From: UBA668 sp031366885
GTDB taxonomy: Bacteria; Actinomycetota; Acidimicrobiia; Acidimicrobiales; Ilumatobacteraceae
DNA length: 29,760 nucleotides
Assembly (NCBI GenBank): GCA_031366885.1
Contig: JANLPB010000354.1
Span: 1-29,760, forward strand
Reading direction: 5' to 3'
Shown here: positions 15,275 through 22,228 of the stretch, one piece after another
How positions within the stretch are numbered: position 1 is the stretch's first letter
Layout: every line of letters begins with the position of its first letter
Notes under the pieces: model-generated
Seen by the model: the letters and a program-made list of their open reading frames with translations, nothing else
What the model was told of the DNA's origin: nothing
Databases searched by the model: none
Made by a program: the position numbers and the translations under genes

Positions 15275-15863
15275 CGGTCGCCGGATCAATGCGCAAGCCG
15301 TGCTCGAGGGCTTCCACCACGTCGGCGCCGGGCACGAATTCGACGATCGGTGGCAGGTCGCTCAGCGAGTTGACGCCCAGCTTCTCCAGGAACGACGGTG
15401 TGGTGCCGAACAGGATCGCCTGGCCGGGGCCGCTGTCACGACCGACCTCGGTGACGTAACCGCGAGCCTGCAGGGTACGGATCACGCCATCGGGGTCGAC
15501 GCCGCGGATGCTGGCCACCTGGGCCCGCGACAGCGGCTGTTTGTAGGCAATGATGGCCAGCGTCTCGAGGGCGGCACCGCTCATGCGTGCGCGCTGCCCG
15601 TCGAGCAGGAAGCGTTCGACGTACGGCGACAGGTCGGGGTGGGTCTGGTAGCGGTACCCGCCGGCGACTTTGGTGAGCTGAAAGCCGTGGCCCGCTGCGG
15701 CGTAAGTGTCGGCCAGTTCGGCGCACAGTCGGTCGATGACGACTGTCGGCTGCTCCAGCAGCTGGGCCAGCAGTTCGGTGGGCACCGGCTCGACAGCGAC
15801 CATGATGATCGCCTCGATGGCGCGCACCGTTTCTGCGTCGAGTGGGTTGGGCTGGTCAGACAC
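15261..15863 (-). CDS. scpB: Segregation and condensation protein B
   Basis: A 200-residue protein with two winged-helix domains, the kleisin-binding partner of the SMC-ScpA complex that organises chromosomes. Recognisable parts are AIEAIIMVAVEPVPTELLA near the start, GFQLTKVAGGYRYQTHP, and the hallmark GAALETLAIIAYKQPLSRAQV followed by IRGVDPDGVIRTL and the C-terminal ILFGTTPSFLEKLGV. The start is GTG 15863. It sits 42 bp after the scpA stop, behind a tandem repeat with tiny open frames. The end overlaps rluB. Length and order are typical. Confidence 0.95.
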   Translation of the reverse strand: MSDQPNPLDAETVRAIEAIIMVAVEPVPTELLAQLLEQPTVVIDRLCAELADTYAAAGHGFQLTKVAGGYRYQTHPDLSPYVERFLLDGQRARMSGAALETLAIIAYKQPLSRAQVASIRGVDPDGVIRTLQARGYVTEVGRDSGPGQAILFGTTPSFLEKLGVNSLSDLPPIVEFVPGADVVEALEHGLRIDPATDARG

Positions 15864-15874
15864 GCTCAGTTACT

Positions 15875-15922
15875 CATCCTTCTCGCCGTTCATCCTTCTT
15901 GTCGTTCATCCTTCGTAGTCGT
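15875..15922. repeat. Three 16-bp tandem repeats at the scpA-scpB junction
   Basis: Units at 15875-15890, 15891-15906 and 15907-15922 begin CATCCTTC; the third is degenerate after that core and covers the last scpA codons. On the minus strand each unit reads GAAGGATG, a Shine-Dalgarno-like AAGGA followed by an ATG. Two of these ATGs open tiny frames. The one at 15909, which overlaps the scpA TGA, encodes MNDKKDERREG (stop at 15874). The one at 15893 encodes MNGEKDE and stops at 15870, six bases before the scpB GTG. A role in passing ribosomes from scpA to scpB is possible but unproven. Confidence 0.7.
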
Positions 15923-16679
15923 CGACGGCGAGATCGTCGAGCAGGCCCTCGCCACCGGTCCAGATCACTTCGATGTCGCCGAAGCGCTCACTCTGGTCCA
16001 GCTCGACCAGCCCCTGTTTGAACAGTTCCAGCAGAGCCAGGAAGCGCACGATGACTTCCAGTCGCTCGACCAGGCCACTGGTCAATCGACGAAATGACAT
16101 GCGGCCGACGCGGGGCAGCTCGTCGACCAGCTCCGCCAGCGCGTCCGACACGCTGGCCCGAATGGGCGCCACGTGGAATAGATCGATACGCGGCACCACC
16201 TTCGGGGTGATGGCCTTCATGTATGCCCTGTGCAGGCGAGGCGGGGTGACACCCTCCATCAGGTCGGGCATCAGCTCGGCAAAGCGCTCGTCGGCGCCAA
16301 CGGCCCGCGGGAACGAATGGTCGGCGTCGTCGGCCAGCCTGCTGAACACGCTGGCAACGTCCTTGAACGTCTTGCACTCCAGCAGCCGCGCCAGCAGCAG
16401 GTCGCGCTCTTCCCACAGGGCCAGCTCGTCATCAATGTCGATGTCGTCGCGGCCAGGCAGCAGCCGGCGCGCCTTCAGCTCCACCAGCGTGGAAGCGATC
16501 AGCAAAAACTCGGTGGCCATGTCGAGGTCGAGGTGCTGGAACCGCTCGATCTCCTCCAGGTACGCATCAACGATGCGGCTGAGGTTCACCTCGTAAATGT
16601 CCACCTGCTCCTTCAGGATCAAGTGCAACAGCAGGTCAAACGGCCCCTCATACACAGGGGTAGACACGTCAACAGCCAC
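15906..16679 (-). CDS. scpA: Segregation and condensation protein A (kleisin)
   Basis: A 257-residue kleisin bridging SMC heads in bacterial condensin. The N-terminal VYEGPFDLLLHLILKEQVDIYEVNLS at about 9-34 is the family hallmark. MATEFLLIASTLVELKARRLLP follows at about 54-75, with an acidic linker and a C-terminal winged helix that includes FLALLELFKQGLVELDQSE. The start is GTG 16679, eight bases after a TACGAT hexamer on the same strand, with no Shine-Dalgarno; this looks like the leaderless start of the long minus-strand run. It is divergent from trpS. A ParA gene usually found nearby in actinobacteria is absent. Confidence 0.95.
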   Translation of the reverse strand: MAVDVSTPVYEGPFDLLLHLILKEQVDIYEVNLSRIVDAYLEEIERFQHLDLDMATEFLLIASTLVELKARRLLPGRDDIDIDDELALWEERDLLLARLLECKTFKDVASVFSRLADDADHSFPRAVGADERFAELMPDLMEGVTPPRLHRAYMKAITPKVVPRIDLFHVAPIRASVSDALAELVDELPRVGRMSFRRLTSGLVERLEVIVRFLALLELFKQGLVELDQSERFGDIEVIWTGGEGLLDDLAVDDYEG

Positions 16680-16687
16680 GAGCGAAG

Positions 16688-16693
16688 ATCGTA
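16688..16693 (-). promoter_or_regulatory. Candidate -10 element of scpA
   Basis: TACGAT on the minus strand, 8 nt before GTG 16679. It predicts a transcript beginning at or next to the start codon and would drive the scpA-to-GT-C run. No -35 consensus is visible. Confidence 0.5.
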
Positions 16694-16768
16694 CCCGTTG
16701 CCCCGGGCTCCCAGCCTGATCTCACTGGCGAGAGCCGATATCGAGCCTGTGAAGCGGCGGGTCGCAGG

Positions 16769-16774
16769 TAGTCT
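16769..16774 (+). promoter_or_regulatory. Candidate -10 element of trpS
   Basis: TAGTCT on the plus strand, 7 nt before GTG 16782, in the 102-bp divergent gap with scpA. The spacing fits a leaderless transcript. The best -35-like sequence, TGTGAA at 16748-16753, gives only a 15-bp spacer. Confidence 0.45.
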
Positions 16775-16781
16775 CGCCGCC

Positions 16782-17768
16782 GTGACACGCGTGCTTTCTT
16801 GCATCCAGCCCACGGGCGACGTACATCTCGGTAACTACCTGGGTGCACTGCGGAACTGGGTGTCGGGGCAACACGAAACCGATGCGTTCCACGGCATTGT
16901 CGACCTCCACGCGCTCACCATCACAGAGACGCCCGGCACGGTGGGCGCCTCGACACTGCAATTGGCGGCGATGCTCTTCGCCGTCGGCCTCGACCCCGAC
17001 GCGGCCACCGTGTTCGTGCAGAGCCACGTCACCGAGCACAGCCAGCTGGCTTGGATGATGGAGTGCACGGTCAGCTTCGGCGAGCTCAGCCGCATGACCC
17101 AGTTCAAGGACAAGTCAGCCAAGCGCGAAGCAGAATTCATCTCGGCTGGGCTGTTCACCTACCCGGCGCTGCAGGCCGCCGACATTCTGCTGTACGACAC
17201 CGACGAGGTGCCCGTCGGCGAGGACCAACGCCAGCACATCGAGATCACCCGCGACATCGCTCTCCGCTTCAACCATCGCTTCGGCGACACCTTCAAATTG
17301 CCCAAGGCCGTCACCCCCAAAGCGGGCGCCCGCGTGATGGACCTGCAGGACCCGACCTCGAAGATGAGCAAGTCGTCCACAACCGATAGCGGCGTGATCT
17401 ACCTGCTCGACGAGCCCGCCGTGATCCTCAAGAAGTTCAAGCGTGCTGTCACCGACAGCGACAACGAAGTTCGCTACGAGCGAGCAGAGAAGCCGGGCAT
17501 CAGCAACCTGTTGGACATCCTGGCTGCGTGCACCGGCGACACACCCGAGGCACTCGCCGCGGGTTACTCGCAGTACGGGACGCTGAAGACCGCTGCCGGC
17601 GAGGCAGTCATCGAACTGCTTGCCCCGATTCAGGCCCGCTACCACGAACTGATGAAGGACCGCGACGAGCTGCAGTCACTGCTCCGCAAGGGCGCCCGCA
17701 AAGCCCGCGAAGTCGCCTCGGTCACGCTGGCGCGGGCCCAGTCCGCCGTCGGCATGCTCCCCACCTGA
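16782..17768 (+). CDS. trpS: Tryptophanyl-tRNA synthetase
   Basis: A 328-residue class I aminoacyl-tRNA synthetase charging tRNA-Trp. The HIGH-type motif is HLGN at 15-18 in IQPTGDVHLGNYLGAL, and the KMSKS loop is intact (TSKMSKSST). GEDQRQHIEITRDIA and FTYPALQAADILLYDTDEVPVGEDQ are further family landmarks. The length is normal for bacteria. The start is GTG 16782; the frame stays open upstream to 16230, but that part is only antisense to scpA. It stands alone as a one-gene unit, divergent from scpA and convergent with the HD-domain gene, with a long inverted repeat after its stop. Confidence 0.96.
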   Translation: MTRVLSCIQPTGDVHLGNYLGALRNWVSGQHETDAFHGIVDLHALTITETPGTVGASTLQLAAMLFAVGLDPDAATVFVQSHVTEHSQLAWMMECTVSFGELSRMTQFKDKSAKREAEFISAGLFTYPALQAADILLYDTDEVPVGEDQRQHIEITRDIALRFNHRFGDTFKLPKAVTPKAGARVMDLQDPTSKMSKSSTTDSGVIYLLDEPAVILKKFKRAVTDSDNEVRYERAEKPGISNLLDILAACTGDTPEALAAGYSQYGTLKTAAGEAVIELLAPIQARYHELMKDRDELQSLLRKGARKAREVASVTLARAQSAVGMLPT

Positions 17769-17774
17769 TTCGCT

Positions 17775-17844
17775 TTCACAATCGCACCTGTCGCGGCCCC
17801 ACCGGATCACACCGAGGTCAGCGAAGGACACGTGCGATTGTGAA
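17775..17844. terminator. Long inverted repeat between convergent trpS and HD-domain gene
   Basis: Arms 17775-17792 and 17827-17844 are complementary over 18 bp with one C-C mismatch: TTCACAATCGCAC-c-TGTC against GACA-c-GTGCGATTGTGAA. They enclose a 34-nt GC-rich loop. The element occupies most of the 89-bp gap between two convergent stops, so a bidirectional terminator is the simplest reading. There is no T-run after either arm and the loop is long, so it is not a standard intrinsic terminator. A protein-binding palindrome or a small dispersed palindromic element are alternatives. Confidence 0.5.
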
Positions 17845-17857
17845 CAACCGAAGGTGG

Positions 17858-18298
17858 TCAGATGTTGTCGGCGCGGCGGAGGGCTTCGGCGTGCGGACCG
17901 CGGCCCTGGGCCAGCTCGACGGTCACCAGCGATGAGCCGGCGGCGGCCAGCATTTCGGCACCCAGACGCTCGTGGTCGTGGTACTGCTCGAAACGGACAG
18001 TCCTCGGGCCAACGACAGTCGCTACGACTCGGCAGAAGGTGCCCAGTTCGCTGGCCAGCTTGCCAATGTCGTGCAGCAACGCTGCCGCGACCTCGGGACG
18101 AGATGCGACCGGCGCGAATTCGACGAACCGACGAGCCACCAAGATCGAGTGTCGGCGGTCCTGCACGGTCATCCGCTCCCACAATTCAGCCTCACCAGGC
18201 AGCAAATGGCTGACAGCCCACGCCGTATCCGAAGCCGGCGGCGGCCGGCGCGACAGCGAACCAAGGAAACGACGCGCCAGGTGTCTCAACGAGCTCAT
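17858..18298 (-). CDS. Small HD-domain protein
   Basis: A 146-residue protein with the metal-binding pattern of HD-superfamily phosphohydrolases. His50 is in DRRHSILVA, the His76-Asp77 pair in ALLHDIGK, further His residues at 107 and 109 in YHDHERLGAE, and Asp144 lies at the very end. The order H...HD...H...D is intact, so it may be an active nucleotide or phosphate-ester hydrolase. The N-terminal 20 residues are basic. ATG 18298 overlaps the xerD stop (ATGA), making it the last gene of the pyrG-Nudix-xerD unit. The open frame continues upstream to 19174, but that extension is only a shadow of xerD. The substrate is unknown. Confidence 0.82.
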   Translation of the reverse strand: MSSLRHLARRFLGSLSRRPPPASDTAWAVSHLLPGEAELWERMTVQDRRHSILVARRFVEFAPVASRPEVAAALLHDIGKLASELGTFCRVVATVVGPRTVRFEQYHDHERLGAEMLAAAGSSLVTVELAQGRGPHAEALRRADNI

Positions 18299-19215
18299 CG
18301 CTGCTCCGCCCGCGGGTGCGCTTGGCGGTACACCTGCCACAGCCGTTCTTGGCTGACCTTCGTGTACACCTGCGTCGTCGAGATGGACGCGTGACCCAAC
18401 ATCTCCTGCACGACGCGAAGATCCGCGCCGTGGTCCAGAAGATGAGTCGCACACGAGTGGCGCAGGACGTGCGGCGACAGTTTGTCCGCCAGCCCTACCC
18501 GCTCGCCGTACTTCTTGACGATCGTCCACGCAGCCTGTCGGGAAAGCCGCGACCCGCGCGTGTTCAGGAACACTGCCTCTTGGTCGCCGCGGCGAGCCCA
18601 ACGGACTGGCTCGAGGTGTTCGCGACCCTTCAGCAACCAGTCGTCCATTGTCGCGGCCGCAGCCCGACCAAACGGGACGATGCGTTCCTTGGCGCCCTTG
18701 CCGAACAGCCGCACGAGCCGGTTGTCGCGGTCGAGGTCGCCGAGTGACAGGTCGCACGCCTCGCTGATACGAGCTCCCGTCGCATACAGAAACTCCAACA
18801 GCGCGCGATCCCGAAGCGACGCGGGGTCGGTGGCGACGACGACATCCAACAGCGCACCGACCTCCGCCTCGCTGAGTGGATGCGGAATGCCTGCGGGGAC
18901 GCGCACACCCTCGACATCGGCCGACGGATTGTCGGGCCGCACGCTCTCCTCCGTCATGAATCGATGCAGCATGCGAATCGCCGCCAGCTGCCGCGCCACG
19001 CTGGACGGCGCCGCGCCTGAGCCGCGTCGAGCCTGCACGAATTGATCGAGATGCGCGCGGTCGACGGTCAGCAATGTGGCGTGACGGGCCGCCAACCATT
19101 CGCAGTATCCGGCCAGGTCGCGGCGATAGGCGGCGAGAGTGTTGCGCGATCGACCGCGCTCGCTGGCCATCCACGACAGGAACTCCTCAACCTCGATGGG
19201 GAGGAGGGCGTTCAC
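18295..19215 (-). CDS. xerD: Tyrosine recombinase XerD
   Basis: A 306-residue site-specific recombinase for chromosome dimer resolution at dif. The N-terminal SAM-like core-binding domain covers about 1-90. The catalytic domain keeps all key residues: Arg149 (ATGARISE), a Lys in the GKGAKERIVP hairpin, His249 and Arg252 (SPHVLRHSCATH), His275 (LGHAS) and nucleophile Tyr284 (STTQVYTKV). The length and the place between the Nudix gene and scpAB match the chromosomal actinobacterial xerD (Rv1701) rather than a phage integrase, and no att-like repeat or mobile gene is nearby. The start is GTG 19215, overlapping the Nudix stop as GTGA. Confidence 0.95.
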   Translation of the reverse strand: MNALLPIEVEEFLSWMASERGRSRNTLAAYRRDLAGYCEWLAARHATLLTVDRAHLDQFVQARRGSGAAPSSVARQLAAIRMLHRFMTEESVRPDNPSADVEGVRVPAGIPHPLSEAEVGALLDVVVATDPASLRDRALLEFLYATGARISEACDLSLGDLDRDNRLVRLFGKGAKERIVPFGRAAAATMDDWLLKGREHLEPVRWARRGDQEAVFLNTRGSRLSRQAAWTIVKKYGERVGLADKLSPHVLRHSCATHLLDHGADLRVVQEMLGHASISTTQVYTKVSQERLWQVYRQAHPRAEQR

Positions 19216-19778
19216 AACTGTCCGCTCTCCCGCAGGCGTCGCTCGACCAGCAACAAACCAATGACGGTCTTCGCATCATGGATCTCACCGCGCAGCACCA
19301 TCTCCACCGCCTCCACGAGCGGCACGTCGAGCACTTCCATGTGCGCTTCCTCCGGCCCGTGCGTCTCGCGCGCTACCGAAGTGAGATCCGTGGCCAGGTA
19401 CAGCGTGAGCACCGAGTCGGTCATCCCGGCGGAGGGGTACATATCGAGCAGATGCTCCAACGTGCCCGGCTGCAGGCCGACCTCCTCGACTAGCTCACGA
19501 GCGGCGGTGACCTCGGTCGGCTCCCCCACCACGTCGCGCATGCCCGCGGGTACCTCGATCACGTAGTCGTCGAACGGTGGCCGGTACTGGCTGACCAGCA
19601 CGACGCGTGGCGTGCCGTCCGCATCGAACCGCAAGGGGACCGCCGCGACCGCGCCCGGCGAACGGACGATGTCGCGCGTGAACAATTCGCCCGTGGGTGA
19701 CTCGTACTCGGCGACCGCGACGTGCCAGATGTACCCCTGATGCACCAACCGGTCACCCAGGTGGCGAAAATCAGCCAC
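19212..19778 (-). CDS. Nudix hydrolase, ADP-ribose pyrophosphatase type
   Basis: A 188-residue Nudix hydrolase, probably cleaving ADP-ribose or related sugar nucleotides. The Nudix box is visible as AGMRDVVGEPTEVTAA followed by RELVEEVGL, with the metal-binding Glu residues intact. The stretch between the first Gly and first Glu seems one residue longer than consensus. The upstream VVLVSQYRPPFDDYVIEVPAG is typical of ADP-ribose pyrophosphatases (QYR...E.PAG). It lies 4 bp after pyrG and overlaps xerD, the same order as Rv1699-Rv1701. The start is GTG 19778. Confidence 0.92.
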   Translation of the reverse strand: MADFRHLGDRLVHQGYIWHVAVAEYESPTGELFTRDIVRSPGAVAAVPLRFDADGTPRVVLVSQYRPPFDDYVIEVPAGMRDVVGEPTEVTAARELVEEVGLQPGTLEHLLDMYPSAGMTDSVLTLYLATDLTSVARETHGPEEAHMEVLDVPLVEAVEMVLRGEIHDAKTVIGLLLVERRLRESGQL

Positions 19779-19782
19779 CGGC

Positions 19783-21423
19783 TCAGGCCACCGACTGATC
19801 GTCGATCACTCGCAGCGTGGGCGCAGCGGCCGCATGGCGGGCAAGGGCGTGCTCGACCAACTCGCGAAACAGCGGGTGCGGACGGTCCGGGCGGCTCTTG
19901 AACTCGGGGTGCGCCTGCGTGGCTACCCAGAACGGGTGATCGGCCATTTCGATGAACTCGACAAGGCGGCGGTCGGGCGACAAACCCGTGCAACGAAGCC
20001 CGGCTGCTTCCAGCCGCGGCTTCCACTGCGCATTCAACTCGTATCGGTGGCGGTGGCGCTCGCTGACCACTGGCTCGCCGTACGCCCGATGCACACGGCT
20101 GTCGGGCTCGAGGATCGCGTAATAGGCGCCGAGGCGCTGCGTGCCGCCCTTGTCGCTGATGTCGCGCTGGTCGTGCATCAGGTCGATGATGGGATGAGTG
20201 GTGGCCGGATTCATTTCGGTGCTGTTTGCGTCGGTGAGACCCATGACGTTGCGGGCGTAGTCGATGGTCATGGCCTGCAGACCGAGGCACAGACCGAGGC
20301 ACGGAATGTCGTTCTCGCGGGCGTACCCGGCAGCGGCGATCTTGCCCTCGAAGCCACGGTCGCCGAACCCACCGGGAATCACGATCCCGTCGAGATCGGC
20401 GAGACGGCCGGCGACCAGCAGACCTTCGACCTCTTCTGCCTGAATCCAATCGATCTCGACCTTGGCACCGTGATGGAAACCGGCGTGCTTGAGACTCTCG
20501 ACCACCGAGAGGTAGGCGTCTTGGTAGTCGACGTACTTGCCAATGAGGCCGATCTTCACCGGCTTCACCGCTGCCTCGACCTTGGCGACCATGTCGTGCC
20601 ACAGCGTGAGGTCGATTGGCGCATCGAGGCGCAGACGCTCGAGCACCACCGTGTCGAGGCCTTCGTCATGCAAGATCAACGGCAGCTCATAGATGTTTCG
20701 GGCGTCGGCAGCGTTGACCACGGCGCGATCGTCCACGTTGCACAGGTTGGAGATCTTGTGATTGAGCGGGTCGCTGAGCGGGGCCTCGCTGCGACACACG
20801 ATGATGTCGGGCTGAATGCCACGGCTACGAAGCTCGGTCACCGAGTGCTGAGTGGGCTTGGTCTTCTGCTCACCCGAGGGGCCGATGAACGGCACCAACG
20901 TCACGTGGATGTAGCAGATGTTGTCGCGGCCGACGTCGGTACGGAACTGACGCAGCGCCTCGAGGAAGGGAAGAATCTCGATGTCGCCGACGGTGCCGCC
21001 GACCTCGGTGATGACCACGTCGACGTCGTCGGTGGCCAAACGAGTGATGCGCTTCTTGATCTCGTCGGTGATGTGCGGGATGACCTGCACGGTCTTGCCC
21101 AGGTAATCGCCACGGCGCTCGGCGGCCAGCACCGCCTGATAGATGCTGCCGGTGGTGGCATTGGAGTTGCGGGTGAGCGGCTCGTCGATGAAGCGCTCGT
21201 AATGGCCAAGGTCGAGGTCGGTTTCGCCGCCGTCATCGGTGACGAACACCTCACCATGCTCGAACGGGTTCATGGTGCCCGGATCGACGTTGATGTACGG
21301 GTCCAGCTTCTGCATGGTGACCCGCAGGCCACGCATTTTGAGCAGACGGCCCAGCGAGGAAGCGGTAAGGCCCTTGCCGAGGGAGCTGGCAACGCCTCCG
21401 GTCACGAAAATGTGCTTCGGCAT
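19783..21423 (-). CDS. pyrG: CTP synthase
   Basis: A 546-residue glutamine-dependent CTP synthase. The N-terminal synthetase domain has IFVTGGVASSLGKGLTASSLG at about 5-25 and LDPYINVDPGTMNPFEHGEVFVTDDGGETDLDLGHYERF. The class I glutaminase domain follows from about residue 295, with GGFGDRGFEGKI, the nucleophilic Cys in CLGLCLGLQAM and the His-Glu pair in QAHPEF. The length is standard. Unlike most unit-leading genes here it has a clear Shine-Dalgarno and an untranslated leader. The Nudix, xerD and HD genes follow within a few bases. A long open frame on the opposite strand is a high-GC shadow. Confidence 0.98.
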   Translation of the reverse strand: MPKHIFVTGGVASSLGKGLTASSLGRLLKMRGLRVTMQKLDPYINVDPGTMNPFEHGEVFVTDDGGETDLDLGHYERFIDEPLTRNSNATTGSIYQAVLAAERRGDYLGKTVQVIPHITDEIKKRITRLATDDVDVVITEVGGTVGDIEILPFLEALRQFRTDVGRDNICYIHVTLVPFIGPSGEQKTKPTQHSVTELRSRGIQPDIIVCRSEAPLSDPLNHKISNLCNVDDRAVVNAADARNIYELPLILHDEGLDTVVLERLRLDAPIDLTLWHDMVAKVEAAVKPVKIGLIGKYVDYQDAYLSVVESLKHAGFHHGAKVEIDWIQAEEVEGLLVAGRLADLDGIVIPGGFGDRGFEGKIAAAGYARENDIPCLGLCLGLQAMTIDYARNVMGLTDANSTEMNPATTHPIIDLMHDQRDISDKGGTQRLGAYYAILEPDSRVHRAYGEPVVSERHRHRYELNAQWKPRLEAAGLRCTGLSPDRRLVEFIEMADHPFWVATQAHPEFKSRPDRPHPLFRELVEHALARHAAAAPTLRVIDDQSVA

Positions 21424-21431
21424 TGCTGACG

Positions 21432-21437
21432 ACCTCC
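21432..21437 (-). promoter_or_regulatory. Strong ribosome binding site of pyrG
   Basis: GGAGGT on the minus strand, 8 nt before ATG 21423, the best Shine-Dalgarno in the window. It fixes the start and contrasts with the leaderless-looking starts elsewhere. Confidence 0.8.
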
Positions 21438-21440
21438 GTC

Positions 21441-21452
21441 TCAGTGAACTGA
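21441..21452. promoter_or_regulatory. Small palindrome in the pyrG leader
   Basis: TCAGT-GA-ACTGA, a perfect 5-bp inverted repeat with a 2-bp centre. It lies just upstream of the pyrG ribosome binding site and downstream of the putative promoter. It could be an operator or part of a leader structure, but is short enough to be chance. Confidence 0.2.
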
Positions 21453-21464
21453 CAACGGGAGAGC

Positions 21465-21470
21465 AGCGTA
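21465..21470 (-). promoter_or_regulatory. Candidate -10 element of pyrG
   Basis: TACGCT on the minus strand, about 41 nt before ATG 21423. It would give a leader of roughly 35 nt carrying the palindrome and the GGAGGT. No -35 match is seen. Confidence 0.3.
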
Positions 21471-21502
21471 CCGCACGCGACCCGGCTCGCGCGGATGCTC
21501 GG

Positions 21503-22168
21503 TCAGACTCCCGTAACTATTCGTGCCGCGGCGTCGACACCGTTGTCCTCGCCTGGCCCGAGAGCGGGCACCAGTAGAACACGGAGACCGGCTGCGACGG
21601 CCCCAGAGTCGGCGCGTAAATCGTCACCGACCATCAGGCATTCGCTCGCTGGAACGGTGAGCGCGTGGCACGCAGCGTGGAAGATGCGCTGGTCAGGCTT
21701 CACCGTGCCGACCTCGTAGGAGAGCACGAACGCGCTCACATAGTGATCGAGGTGATGAGCGGCAAACACCGCCCGCACGTCCCATCCGGTGTTGGAGACG
21801 ATGGCGATCGGCACTCCGAACTCGTGGATTCGAGCCAGAGTCTGCCCCGCAGTTGCATACGGACGCCATTGCGTCGGATCGTGCATGGCCGCGTAGATCG
21901 CGGCACCAAGACCGGGCACCTCTTCGTCGGCCAGTGCGTACAGCACGTGCCATCGCTCGCGCCAGACATCCATGTCGAGGTCGCGCGGGTGCAACAGCTC
22001 CTCGTCTGTGTGGGCGGCCGCTTCCACTCGAGTGGCCAACCCTTCGGACCACTGAGCTGACCGGCTCTCCCCAAGTTCCTCACACACGGACTCGATCGTT
22101 GCGGCGAGCGACGCATGGGCGAACAGCGTGTTGCCAAAGTCGAAGAGCACTCCGCGAACAACAGGCAT
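21503..22168 (-). CDS. HAD-IA superfamily hydrolase
   Basis: A 221-residue haloacid-dehalogenase-like hydrolase. Motif I is GVLFDFGNTLF at about 6-16, motif II IAIVSNTGWD, the conserved Lys lies in GTVKPDQRIF, and motif III/IV is LMVGDDLRADSGAVAAG. A helical cap lies between about 20 and 95. The Asp normally two residues after the nucleophile is Gly here (DFGNT rather than DFDGT). Some active HAD phosphatases tolerate this (YihX has DLGN), so loss of activity cannot be assumed. It is read in the same direction as pyrG, 79 bp upstream of it, and is divergent from the GT-C gene. ATG 22168 sits 6 nt after a TACTCT hexamer. The substrate is unknown. Confidence 0.86.
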   Translation of the reverse strand: MPVVRGVLFDFGNTLFAHASLAATIESVCEELGESRSAQWSEGLATRVEAAAHTDEELLHPRDLDMDVWRERWHVLYALADEEVPGLGAAIYAAMHDPTQWRPYATAGQTLARIHEFGVPIAIVSNTGWDVRAVFAAHHLDHYVSAFVLSYEVGTVKPDQRIFHAACHALTVPASECLMVGDDLRADSGAVAAGLRVLLVPALGPGEDNGVDAAARIVTGV

Positions 22169-22174
22169 CCCGGA

Positions 22175-22180
22175 AGAGTA
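22175..22180 (-). promoter_or_regulatory. Candidate -10 element of the HAD-IA gene
   Basis: TACTCT on the minus strand, 6 nt before ATG 22168, again predicting a leaderless transcript. It is divergent with the plus-strand TAGCCT at 22215-22220. Confidence 0.42.
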
Positions 22181-22214
22181 CGCGCGTCGACGGGCAGCGC
22201 ACTGTCGTGCGGGT

Positions 22215-22220
22215 TAGCCT
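22215..22220 (+). promoter_or_regulatory. Candidate -10 element of the GT-C gene at 22229
   Basis: TAGCCT on the plus strand, 8 nt before GTG 22229, with no Shine-Dalgarno between. It supports GTG 22229 over upstream starts that would run into the divergent HAD gene. Confidence 0.42.
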
Positions 22221-22228
22221 CGTCGCCC

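Noticed and set aside
16230..16781. Upstream extension of trpS by 184 codons
   Set aside because: It is antisense to scpA and lacks homology. TrpS motifs begin right after GTG 16782, which has its own -10-like hexamer.
17858..19174. A 438-codon frame that would fuse a long Arg-rich N-terminus to the HD-domain protein
   Set aside because: The extension is the out-of-frame shadow of xerD. The real start is ATG 18298, overlapping the xerD stop.
18295..19215. Tyrosine recombinase as the sign of an integrated element
   Set aside because: Length, motifs and the Nudix-xerD ... scpAB context match the chromosomal XerD. No attachment-site repeat, tRNA or phage gene is nearby.
19834..21429. A 531-codon open frame on the plus strand opposite pyrG
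   Set aside because: It is exactly antisense to a CTP synthase with all family motifs. The product is His/Val/Asp-rich with no domain. Long antisense frames are expected in high-GC coding DNA.
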